A stretch of DNA of 64,000 nt, taken from assembly GCA_029262835.1 (NCBI GenBank), contig JAJCYQ010000043.1, positions 1-64,000 on the forward strand. Reading direction: 5' to 3'. The notes under the pieces are model-generated. The model saw nothing but the letters and a program-made list of their open reading frames with translations, searched no databases and was not told where the DNA came from. This document shows positions 23,146 to 31,393 of the stretch, one piece after another (within the stretch, counting starts at the first letter, position 1; each line of letters begins with the position of its first letter). Origin of the DNA: Bacteroidota bacterium. Its GTDB lineage: Bacteria; Bacteroidota; Rhodothermia; Rhodothermales; UBA10348. The translations under genes were made by a program, and so were the position numbers.

Positions 23146-23448
23146 ATGGCTATCAAATCGATTGACATGGACGCGATTGCAGCGTTCACGGGTAACATTT
23201 ACGAGAGCGTGACCGTGCTGTCCAAGCGCTCCCGGCAGGTCGCTACCCAGGAAAAGGCAGAGCTCGACGAGAAGCTGGCCTATTTCGAGGGTTTTGAGCA
23301 GGAACTGGAAGACCCGCGCTTCCAGGAGGAGCAGGCGCGCGTCAGCCTGGAGTACGAAGTGCGCGCAGAACCGTCGGAGGTGGCCATTCATGAGCTGCTG
23401 GACGGAGATGTATACTACCGGGACTCGTCGAAGGAACAGGATATTTAG
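23146..23448 (+). CDS. rpoZ: RNA polymerase omega subunit, Bacteroidetes type
   Basis: This 100-residue protein matches the omega/Rpb6-like subunit of Bacteroidota: FTGNIYESVTVLSKRSRQV at 14-32, a middle acidic helix with the pattern EKAELDEKLAYFEGFEQELE, and an end in HELLDGDVYYRDSS. Omega binds the beta-prime subunit and helps assemble the polymerase. The family is distinct in sequence from proteobacterial RpoZ, which makes this a useful taxonomic marker. It is followed 32 bases later by the Fe-S membrane protein gene. Confidence 0.88.
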   Translation: MAIKSIDMDAIAAFTGNIYESVTVLSKRSRQVATQEKAELDEKLAYFEGFEQELEDPRFQEEQARVSLEYEVRAEPSEVAIHELLDGDVYYRDSSKEQDI

Positions 23449-23480
23449 GGCCTGCTTCCGGGTCCATTCGAGGAAACCTC

Positions 23481-24449
23481 ATGTTGAAGCGGTCGACAAC
23501 CGGTAAGTCCCTGTCAGCCGCAGAGAAGCGTCTCTGGAGTGCCGCCCAGGTGACGGCCTTCGTTGCGGCGCTTGCTGTCATTGCCGGGCTCCTGGTCTAC
23601 CCGGACTGGACGCTGCGTCTGGCGTGGTTCGGCGTGGTGCCACTGCTGCCCGCGTCCTTCCTGATCAACGCCGGGCTCTGGCGGGGCCTCTGTCCCATAG
23701 CCACGGCCAATACACTTGGCGCGCAGGACGGTGGACGCATACTGCATGGAAAAACGCTCCAGATCCTGCTTGTTGTTGGTATGATGCTCCTGATAGTGCT
23801 CATTGCCGGGCGGCGCCTTGTCCTCAATACCCAGGGTCCCGTGCTGGCGGGTCTTCTGTTGGCCATCGTGGCCGCTGCGTTCGTGCTTGGCCGCGTTTTC
23901 CGCTCGAAGGCGGGGTTCTGCAATTCCCTGTGCCCCGTGCTTCCGGTCGAAAAACTTTACGGCCAGTCGCCGCTTCTATATGTTCGCAACCCGCGCTGCG
24001 TACCGTGCGATCTGTGTAGTACGGACGGGTGCCTGGATATCGATCCCGTCCGTGCTGTTGCGCCGAAGACCCGCCCGCTTGACTGGATGAAAACTCCCTT
24101 TGGCCTGTTCTCGGTGGCGTTTCCGGGTGTCATTCTGGGGTATTTCCTGACGTCTGACTATCCGGCGGCGGGTGCGGCGGCGCTGGCGACGAGTATTTTC
24201 GGCGGTGGACTGGCCAGTCTCGTGCTGCTGGGCGCAGGGACGGCGCTGGTCTCCACCGTGTTTCACCTGCCCGTCCGCAAGGTGGTCGCCACGCTTGGCG
24301 CCCTGAGTATCGGAACGTATTACTGGTTTGCCGCTCCCGCCTCTGTCGCGGCTTTTGGCGGCGCTGACCTGCTCGGAACGGTGCTTCGTGCGGCGCTCAT
24401 GGCGCTCGTCTCGGTGTGGCTCGTGGTCGCCATCCGGCGCGCTGCATGA
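23481..24449 (+). CDS. Membrane protein with ferredoxin-like cysteine motif
   Basis: This 322-residue protein has about eight hydrophobic segments, in the style of the 4Fe-4S membrane proteins of the NapH/NosR kind. Cysteines occur at GLCPIA, GFCNSLCPVLPVEKLYG and CVPCDLCSTDGCLDIDP (C-x2-C-x2-C-x4-C), enough for at least one iron-sulfur cluster at the membrane surface. This suggests electron transfer across or along the inner membrane. The exact partner is unknown. Its stop overlaps the uvrA start (ATGA). Confidence 0.7.
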   Translation: MLKRSTTGKSLSAAEKRLWSAAQVTAFVAALAVIAGLLVYPDWTLRLAWFGVVPLLPASFLINAGLWRGLCPIATANTLGAQDGGRILHGKTLQILLVVGMMLLIVLIAGRRLVLNTQGPVLAGLLLAIVAAAFVLGRVFRSKAGFCNSLCPVLPVEKLYGQSPLLYVRNPRCVPCDLCSTDGCLDIDPVRAVAPKTRPLDWMKTPFGLFSVAFPGVILGYFLTSDYPAAGAAALATSIFGGGLASLVLLGAGTALVSTVFHLPVRKVVATLGALSIGTYYWFAAPASVAAFGGADLLGTVLRAALMALVSVWLVVAIRRAA

Positions 24450-27382
24450 ACGATCGTATTGTCATCCGCGGTGCGCGGGAGCACAACCTGGACAATGTGG
24501 ATCTGGACATCCCACGCCATTGCCTGGTCGTCATCACAGGGTTGTCCGGATCGGGTAAGAGCTCGCTCGCCTTCGACACGATCTATGCCGAAGGGCAGCG
24601 GCGCTACATGGAGAGCCTTTCGGCGTATGCCCGCCAGTTTCTGGGCATGATGGAGCGCCCGGATGTGGACTTCATCGATGGGCTCAGCCCCGTCATCGCC
24701 ATCGAGCAGAAAACGGTCAGCCGGAATCCGCGCTCCACGGTCGGTACGGTTACCGAGATCTACGACTTTCTGCGCCTGATCTACGCGCGCGCATCGACCC
24801 CCCACAGCTATGTGTCGGGTGGTATCATGCGCAAGCAGTCGGATGACGAGATCATTGACGGCATTCTGGCGCTTCCCGAGGGTGCGCGCGTCGTGCTGCT
24901 CTCGCCGGTCGTCCGGGGACGAAAGGGGCATTACCGCGAGCTCTTCGAGCAGGTGGCGCGGCAGGGTTTTGAACGGGTCCGGGTCGATGGCGAGCTTACC
25001 ATGATTGAGTCAGGTATGAAGCTGGACCGCTACAAAACACACGACGTGGAGGTGGTCGTGGACCGGCTGGTCATCAAGGAGGGGATCCGCAGCCGGGTCA
25101 GCCAGTCGGTAGAGACCGCTCTCGGCATGGGCAGCGGAACGCTCATTGCCTATCTGGTCGATGAAGCCGAGGATCGCGTGTTCAGTCGGCACCTGTACAG
25201 CCCGGAAGATGGCATTTCGTACGATGATCCCTCGCCGAATACCTTCTCGTTCAACTCGCCCTACGGCGCGTGTCCGGACTGCAACGGGCTCGGTTCGAAG
25301 CGCGAGCTGGATCCCGAACTGATTATTCCGGATCCAGGGAAAAGCATAGCGGAAGGAGGCATTGTACCTCTCGGCGAGCCGCGTGATATATGGGCTTTTT
25401 CGCAGCTCAGGGCGGTTGCCGATGCCTATGGATTTGATTTTGACACCCCGCTCGGCACGCTCCGTGAAGAAGCCCGCACGGTGTTGCTCGAAGGCGCGGG
25501 AGAGCGCCAGTTCGACATCGTGTACGCGTACAAGGACCGGGAAGTCACCTACAAACATCGTTTTACCGGGATATACGGTCATATTCAGCATACCTACGAG
25601 AATACCTCGTCCAACACGTCACGCAAGTGGGCCGAGGCCTATATGCGGGAAATGCCATGTACGGCGTGTGGTGGTGGTCGCCTTCGCAGGGAAAGCCTGT
25701 CCTACCGGCTCGGTGGCAGGAACATCGCCGAGCTCGTGCAGATGGATCTGGGGGGCCTGAAGGCGTGGTTTGCAGATCTGGAGCTCACGGGCAGGCAGGA
25801 AGTGATTGGTGGGCCCATTGTGAAGGAGATCAGGGAGCGCCTCGACTTCCTGGTCGGCGTGGGCGTGGGGTACCTGAGCCTGGACCGCTCCGCGCGGACG
25901 CTCTCGGGCGGTGAAAGCCAGCGCATTCGCCTGGCTACCCAGATCGGAACGCAGCTTACGGGCGTTCTCTACGTGCTCGATGAGCCTTCGATCGGGCTGC
26001 ATGCACGCGATAATGAGCGTCTCATTGCGTCGCTCATGCAGCTCCGTGACCTGGAGAACTCGGTGCTCGTCGTGGAGCACGACCGCGACATGATTGAGGC
26101 GGCCGATTTTGTTGTCGATCTGGGACCCGGAGCCGGCGAGCTGGGAGGTCGCGTCGTGGGCGCGGCACCTCCAGCAGAGCTGCCGCTCATGACCAATGGG
26201 CAGATGTCGCTTACGACGGCCTACCTGCAGGGCAAGCGCTCCATACGGGTGCCTGCGGTGCGCCGGAAAGGGAGCGGCCAGCGACTCGTCATGACGGGCG
26301 CGCGCGGGCACAACCTTGTGGGTGACACGCTGGAGCTCCCTCTCGGGACGCTGACGTGCGTAACCGGCGTGTCGGGCAGCGGCAAGTCGTCGCTAATCAA
26401 TCAGACCCTCTACCCGGCGCTGTCGAAGCACTTTTTCAGCGCGAAGAGTGTCCCGTTGCCGTACGATGACATCGAAGGTCTTGAGCACATTGACAAGGTC
26501 ATCGACATTGACCAGAGCCCTATTGGACGTACGCCTCGCTCGAATCCGGCGACCTACACCGGACTGTTCGGACATATCCGTGATCTGTTCGCCCAGCTGC
26601 CCGAAGCGCAGATCCGCGGTTACAAGCCCGGTCGGTTCTCGTTCAACGTCAAGGGAGGGCGGTGCGAAACGTGCAAGGGTGCAGGCATAGTCAAGCTGGA
26701 AATGAACTTCCTGCCGGACGTCTATGTGGAGTGCGAAACCTGCGGCGCGAACCGGTACAACGCCGAAACCCTCGAGGTCCGATTCAAGGGCAAGTCCATC
26801 GCGGAGGTGCTGAACCTGACCGTGGAAGATGCGCTCGGTTTCTTCGAGCACATTCCCCGAATTGCCCGGAAGCTGCGCACGCTCCACTCGGTAGGTCTCG
26901 GCTATATCCGTCTGGGGCAGCAGGCCACGACGCTGTCGGGTGGGGAGGCGCAGCGCGTCAAGCTCTCCAAGGAGCTCTCCCGGCCCGGTACCGGCTCTAC
27001 ACTCTACATCCTGGACGAGCCGACGACCGGCCTGCATTTCGAAGACATCCGTCATCTTCTGGCGGTGCTCCAGGCGCTTGTCGGCAAGGGGAATACAGTG
27101 GTCGTGATTGAGCACAACATGGACGTCGTGAAAGTCTCCGACCACGTAATCGATCTCGGGCCGGATGGCGGTTCGGGTGGGGGCCGCATCCTGTTTTCCG
27201 GTACGCCGGAAGACCTGGCGGAGACAAAGACCCACACCGGCCATTTCCTGAAACAGGAACTGGCCCGTGTGGCTGAGGACGACGACGAGTCAGACGATGC
27301 CGTCGATCTCGACGCGCTGGCAGGCGATAACGATGACGAGCCCGATGAACACGAGGAACACGAAGAAGAAACGGCAACGTGA
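24446..27382 (+). CDS. uvrA: Excinuclease ABC subunit A
   Basis: UvrA recognises bulky DNA lesions in nucleotide excision repair. The 978-residue protein has two ABC ATPase halves: Walker A GLSGSGKSS at about 34-42 and GVSGSGKSS in the second half, and signature motifs LSGGESQR and LSGGEAQR. DEPSIGLH and DEPTTGLH follow them. Zinc knuckles are CPDCNGLG with CTACGGGRL, and CETCKGAG with CETCGANR. The first CxxC knuckle found in proteobacterial UvrA is absent, as in Bacteroidota enzymes. The last 35 residues are a strongly acidic tail (DDDESDD onward), an uncommon extension. Confidence 0.97.
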   Translation: MNDRIVIRGAREHNLDNVDLDIPRHCLVVITGLSGSGKSSLAFDTIYAEGQRRYMESLSAYARQFLGMMERPDVDFIDGLSPVIAIEQKTVSRNPRSTVGTVTEIYDFLRLIYARASTPHSYVSGGIMRKQSDDEIIDGILALPEGARVVLLSPVVRGRKGHYRELFEQVARQGFERVRVDGELTMIESGMKLDRYKTHDVEVVVDRLVIKEGIRSRVSQSVETALGMGSGTLIAYLVDEAEDRVFSRHLYSPEDGISYDDPSPNTFSFNSPYGACPDCNGLGSKRELDPELIIPDPGKSIAEGGIVPLGEPRDIWAFSQLRAVADAYGFDFDTPLGTLREEARTVLLEGAGERQFDIVYAYKDREVTYKHRFTGIYGHIQHTYENTSSNTSRKWAEAYMREMPCTACGGGRLRRESLSYRLGGRNIAELVQMDLGGLKAWFADLELTGRQEVIGGPIVKEIRERLDFLVGVGVGYLSLDRSARTLSGGESQRIRLATQIGTQLTGVLYVLDEPSIGLHARDNERLIASLMQLRDLENSVLVVEHDRDMIEAADFVVDLGPGAGELGGRVVGAAPPAELPLMTNGQMSLTTAYLQGKRSIRVPAVRRKGSGQRLVMTGARGHNLVGDTLELPLGTLTCVTGVSGSGKSSLINQTLYPALSKHFFSAKSVPLPYDDIEGLEHIDKVIDIDQSPIGRTPRSNPATYTGLFGHIRDLFAQLPEAQIRGYKPGRFSFNVKGGRCETCKGAGIVKLEMNFLPDVYVECETCGANRYNAETLEVRFKGKSIAEVLNLTVEDALGFFEHIPRIARKLRTLHSVGLGYIRLGQQATTLSGGEAQRVKLSKELSRPGTGSTLYILDEPTTGLHFEDIRHLLAVLQALVGKGNTVVVIEHNMDVVKVSDHVIDLGPDGGSGGGRILFSGTPEDLAETKTHTGHFLKQELARVAEDDDESDDAVDLDALAGDNDDEPDEHEEHEEETAT

Positions 27383-27783
27383 TGGAAGAACCCCAATTCA
27401 TTCCCAACTACAGCAAGCCCGACGCGCCCGGCATCGCCATGAATTTCGACAACACGGTGTCGATTTATCACATCGTGGAACCGGGCGACACGTTCGAAGA
27501 TGCGGTAGGCACGGTCTTTCACCTGCTCAAGAAGGCCCAGGAAGACTACCCGGACTGGCCGCGGGTTATTTATATTGATATTCTGGGGCACAAGGGCGAC
27601 AGATCGGGCTTCGATGATGATTTCTACGAATTCCAGCAGGAGTTCTGGTTTTCGACAATTGCCCATTTCGTGACCGCCTTCGACGTCCCCATGCTCGGCG
27701 GTCTGGTCAACCCGCAGCCGCAGCGCAACGATATTCCCGATGAACTGGTCCTGAAAGGCCCTCTGCAACCTCCCACTGAATGA
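27382..27783 (+). CDS. Conserved hypothetical protein
   Basis: This 133-residue cytoplasmic protein is not assigned to a family. The open frame begins directly at the uvrA stop (TGATG junction) and ends in an ATGA overlap with the peptidase gene. This supports translational coupling and a real gene. The sequence is rich in aromatic and acidic residues (DFYEFQQEFWFSTIAHF near 79-95). A GTG one codon earlier is an alternative start. No function is inferred. Confidence 0.65.
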   Translation: MEEPQFIPNYSKPDAPGIAMNFDNTVSIYHIVEPGDTFEDAVGTVFHLLKKAQEDYPDWPRVIYIDILGHKGDRSGFDDDFYEFQQEFWFSTIAHFVTAFDVPMLGGLVNPQPQRNDIPDELVLKGPLQPPTE

Positions 27784-29126
27784 CACGCCTGCCCACCCCG
27801 TATCGCGCCGTCCTCGTTCTTGTTTTTGGTGCGATGCTCAGCACAGCGCCCGGCTACTCGCAGGGCGTCCTCCCCATGAAAGAACGCGCGGCAGTCATGG
27901 ATGCCTGGCTCCAGGAGCGGCTCGATACGGTCGTTCCCGCGCTCATGCGCAGGGAAGGGTTTGACGTCTGGATGGTGGCTGCCCGGGAGTACAACGAGGA
28001 TCCCGTGATCGAGACCATGTTGCCGGCGACGTGGCTGGCGGCGCGGAGGCGAACCGTTCTGCTTTTCCATGACCCCGGTGCCGACGCGCCCGTTGAGCGG
28101 TTGGCGGTGGCGCGGTACGACATCGGCTCGCTGTTCAAGGGCGCCTGGAATCCTGGGGAGCAGCCCGACCAGTGGGCCCGTGTGGCGGAGATCCTGAAGG
28201 AATGGGATCCCGAGCGGATCGGCATCAACGTGTCGGAGACATTCGGTCTGGCCGATGGACTCACATCGAGTGAACACGCCCTGTTCCTGGAGGCGCTCGG
28301 GCCGGAACTGGCAGCACGGGTGCACGGGGCGGAGCGTCTGGCCGTGGGGTGGCTGGAAACCCGTACGCCAAGTGAAATGCAGACCTATCCGACGATCATG
28401 CGCATTGCCCGGGCAATTATTGAGGAGGGATTGTCGGAAAAAGCCATTACGCCTGGAGTGACAACGACCGCGGATGTAGAGTGGTGGTATCGGGACCGGA
28501 TCCGCGAGCGGGGTCTCGATACATGGTTCCACCCGTCGGTCGATGTGCAGCGCGCCGACGACGCGGGCCGGGACAATGACTTTTCAGCCCGTGAGGGAAG
28601 CCAGGTCATCCTGCCCGGAGACCTGGTGCACATGGACTTCGGCATTACATATCTGGGCCTGAATACCGACACGCAGATGCTCGCCTACGTGCTTCGGCCC
28701 GGTGAAACCGAGGCGCCAAGGGGACTGGTCGACGGCCTGGCAACCGGCAACCGGTTGCAGGATATACTCACCAATGCCTTCAAAACGGGCAGGACCGGAA
28801 ACGCCATTCTGGCGGCAGCACTCGCGCAGGCGGCCGAAGAAGGCATTCAGGCTACCATCTATACACACCCGATCGGGGTGCACGGACACGCTGCCGGGCC
28901 GACAATCGGCCTCTGGGACCAGCAGGGCGGCGTACCCGGAAAGGGCGATTATCCACTTTTTCCAAATACGGCCCATTCCATTGAGCTCAATGCCGCCGTT
29001 TCCGTCCCCGAATGGGGAGGAAAGACCGTTCGGATCATGCTCGAGGAAGACGCTTTCTTTGACGGCCGTGAAGTGCGCTACATTGACCCGCGCCAGGAGG
29101 AACTGCTGCTCATACCGAGGCAGTAA
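27780..29126 (+). CDS. Exported M24 family metallopeptidase (Xaa-Pro aminopeptidase-like)
   Basis: This 448-residue protein has a signal peptide (about 1-28). It has a creatinase/aminopeptidase N-terminal domain and a C-terminal pita-bread domain. Metal ligands are visible as the aspartates of MDFGITYLGLNTDT, the histidine of THPIGVHGHAAGP, and glutamates in HSIELNAA and MLEEDAFF. It would cleave X-Pro bonds or act on related amides outside the cytoplasm, using two metal ions. It overlaps the upstream hypothetical gene by 4 bases and the convergent lipoprotein gene by 17. Confidence 0.85.
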   Translation: MTRLPTPYRAVLVLVFGAMLSTAPGYSQGVLPMKERAAVMDAWLQERLDTVVPALMRREGFDVWMVAAREYNEDPVIETMLPATWLAARRRTVLLFHDPGADAPVERLAVARYDIGSLFKGAWNPGEQPDQWARVAEILKEWDPERIGINVSETFGLADGLTSSEHALFLEALGPELAARVHGAERLAVGWLETRTPSEMQTYPTIMRIARAIIEEGLSEKAITPGVTTTADVEWWYRDRIRERGLDTWFHPSVDVQRADDAGRDNDFSAREGSQVILPGDLVHMDFGITYLGLNTDTQMLAYVLRPGETEAPRGLVDGLATGNRLQDILTNAFKTGRTGNAILAAALAQAAEEGIQATIYTHPIGVHGHAAGPTIGLWDQQGGVPGKGDYPLFPNTAHSIELNAAVSVPEWGGKTVRIMLEEDAFFDGREVRYIDPRQEELLLIPRQ

Positions 29127-29820
29127 CAGCCTCCACGTGGACTTCGAGTCCGTGGTTGAGGCGGAAGCCGAAGTGACCGTCCGTGGGGAGTGAGCTGTCG
29201 GTGCTTACGTGTACGTCTGCTCCATTGACACGGAAGTGGATCATGTCGCCCATCGTTTCTATTTCGAGCCTGTTCATGGCCGTACCCTCGGTGTCGTCGT
29301 TATACGGGACGACGGCGTCGTGCGCGGTCCAGTCCACGATGGTTTCCGTTTCGCTGCCACGGCGCACCTTGATGAGGAACTCGCCCGTGCGACGGACCAA
29401 AAAGTAGAGGTACTCCTGGTCCGGTCCATCGAGGTTGGAACCGCCAACCAGGAGTCCATGTGCCTCGCGGCGCTGACCGGGATCGAAGAGGTGCATGGTC
29501 GCCTGGGCGCGGTAATCCCCCGAAGCCGTGGAGTCCGGATGCCAGAAGATAGCCCGGGGGCGGTACATGTTGACATGGAACCCGGGCTCCATGACGGCGA
29601 ATCGTATGTCGACGTCCTCACCTTCGGTCGCCGATACACTTGCCTCCGAGCCGTCGTCGGTTCGGATCTGCCAGCCTGCAGGTACGCTCGCCGCGGCAGA
29701 CGTGGCTTCGGTGCTGTTCCCGGTGTCGGCATCGCTCGTAGATGCGTCGCCGGGTGAATCGGGAGAAGCACATGCGGCCAGGAGCAGCAGCGCGACGAGA
29801 GGAATACGTAGTGGGTTCAT
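29110..29820 (-). CDS. Lipoprotein with a concanavalin/LamG-like domain
   Basis: This 236-residue lipoprotein has a short signal and lipobox (LLAAC), then a serine/threonine/alanine/aspartate-rich linker of about 30 residues. A beta-sandwich domain follows, reminiscent of DUF1080 or LamG folds (GDYRAQATMHLF, GLLVGGSNLDG, MGDMIHFRVNGADVHV, GHFGFRLNHGLEVHVEAV). Such domains bind or cleave sugars; no catalytic residues are evident here. It sits tail to tail with the M24 peptidase gene. Confidence 0.7.
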   Translation of the reverse strand: MNPLRIPLVALLLLAACASPDSPGDASTSDADTGNSTEATSAAASVPAGWQIRTDDGSEASVSATEGEDVDIRFAVMEPGFHVNMYRPRAIFWHPDSTASGDYRAQATMHLFDPGQRREAHGLLVGGSNLDGPDQEYLYFLVRRTGEFLIKVRRGSETETIVDWTAHDAVVPYNDDTEGTAMNRLEIETMGDMIHFRVNGADVHVSTDSSLPTDGHFGFRLNHGLEVHVEAVTASV

Positions 29821-29895
29821 GACAATGGTAATGGGTCAGGTGAGAATGAGAGGGCGGGTCAGGAACCCGCGGGTGCTTCGGTCTTACAGTTCGGC

Positions 29896-31368
29896 ATGAA
29901 GCATATGTCCCATGATAACAAGAAGTACCGATTTCTGCTCGGTCTCGTGATGGCTGCCGCCATGATGTGGTCGCCGATCACCACGTTGACCCGCGACGCC
30001 CAGGCGCAGGATGCTCCGGGCCGCGACGAGGTGGCGGCCGAGGTTGCCGCGCTCATGCAGGAAGCCCGGATTGAAGGCGCGGCCATAGCGCTTATTTCTC
30101 GCGGCGAGGTGGCGTGGAGACTACCACTTGGCGTGCGTAGCCGTGTGAGTGGTGAACCGGTCACAGAGGAAACAGTCTTTGAAGCGGCGCTGCTCACCAA
30201 GCCCGTCGTGGCATATCTGGCACAGGCACTCAGCGATGCTGGCCTGTTCAACCTGGACCGCCCGTTGGCAGCATACCTGGGATATGACAGACGGGTGGCC
30301 GACCCGCGACTTTTTGAGGTGTCGGCGAGAACAGCTCTCATGCACAGCACGGGCTTTCCGAACTGGCGCCCGGCGGGTGGGGACCTGCTTATCGAATACG
30401 ATCCTGGAACCACGTTTTTGTATTCGGGTGAAGGGTTCGTCTTTCTCCAGCTTGCCATCGAAGAAGCGACAGGACGCACGCTCGAGTCCCTGGCCACTGA
30501 GTTCGTGTTTGAACCGCTTGGTATGACATCGAGCAGCCTGATCTGGAAAGAAGCGTTTGCCAGTCACCTGGCCGTCGCGCACGATTCCGAGGGAAACGGT
30601 CTCAACAAGTTCACTCCCGCCGAGGCGAATGCGGCGTTCAGTCTGCATACCACGGTCGGGGACTATGCCACGTTCATGTTGGCGCTTGCCAGAGGCGAGG
30701 GGCTGACCGAGGCCGCGCACATGGCGCTTACGACGCCGCAGATGTCGGCAGAGGATGGCATTTACTGGAGTGAGGGTCTGGGCCTCGAACCTCGGCGAGA
30801 AGGTCAGGCATTGTGGCACTGGGGCGACCAGAGCGGATATCGGAGCTTTGCCTACATTACGCCCGGGGCGGAAGAGGGCATGGTCTACCTGTCGAACAGC
30901 GAAAACGGTATGCTCATCCTGGACCGGCTCTATGAATTGCTCCTGTCGGGCCCGGCAACATCCATAGCGTGGCTCAATTACGAATCGCTCGATGATCCAG
31001 GATACCGGCTGGGGCGTCGCCTGCTCGATGCTCTGACCCTGGGCGGAGTGGAAGCGGCATTCGCAGAGTACGATGCCGCGCGCGCGCTGCTACCGGAAGA
31101 AGCCTTCGCCGAAGAGTCCCTCAACACGCTCGGGTACAAACTGTTACGGCAGGGACGGGTCGATGAGGCGATTGCCATGTTCGAGCTCAACACGGTCCAG
31201 TTTCCTCAGAGCTACAATGTGTATGATTCGCTCGGAGAAGCGTGGTACGCCAAAGGAGATCTCGAAAAAAGCCTGGACTTTTACCGGCGTTCGGTCCTTC
31301 TCAACCCGGACAATGAGAGCGGTAAGGCCATGATTGTTGTCATCCGCGACCGGATGGCCAGGAACTGA
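29896..31368 (+). CDS. Beta-lactamase/esterase-fold protein lacking the catalytic serine, with TPR domain
   Basis: This 490-residue exported protein has a signal peptide (cleavage after AQAQ, near 38). A class C beta-lactamase-like domain (about 45-345) is followed by a TPR region (about 375-480). The first motif normally reads SxxK in a context FEAASLSKP, but here it reads FEAALLTKP. The nucleophile position is L99 while K102 is kept. The second motif YSG (Y176) and the third, HWGDQSGYRS, are intact. Unless another nucleophile is used, the protein is a pseudoenzyme, perhaps a binding protein. The codon is CTG in clean surrounding sequence, with no frameshift. Confidence 0.85.
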   Translation: MKHMSHDNKKYRFLLGLVMAAAMMWSPITTLTRDAQAQDAPGRDEVAAEVAALMQEARIEGAAIALISRGEVAWRLPLGVRSRVSGEPVTEETVFEAALLTKPVVAYLAQALSDAGLFNLDRPLAAYLGYDRRVADPRLFEVSARTALMHSTGFPNWRPAGGDLLIEYDPGTTFLYSGEGFVFLQLAIEEATGRTLESLATEFVFEPLGMTSSSLIWKEAFASHLAVAHDSEGNGLNKFTPAEANAAFSLHTTVGDYATFMLALARGEGLTEAAHMALTTPQMSAEDGIYWSEGLGLEPRREGQALWHWGDQSGYRSFAYITPGAEEGMVYLSNSENGMLILDRLYELLLSGPATSIAWLNYESLDDPGYRLGRRLLDALTLGGVEAAFAEYDAARALLPEEAFAEESLNTLGYKLLRQGRVDEAIAMFELNTVQFPQSYNVYDSLGEAWYAKGDLEKSLDFYRRSVLLNPDNESGKAMIVVIRDRMARN

Positions 31369-31393
31369 GACCCGTTTCCACGGAGTCGTCGCC

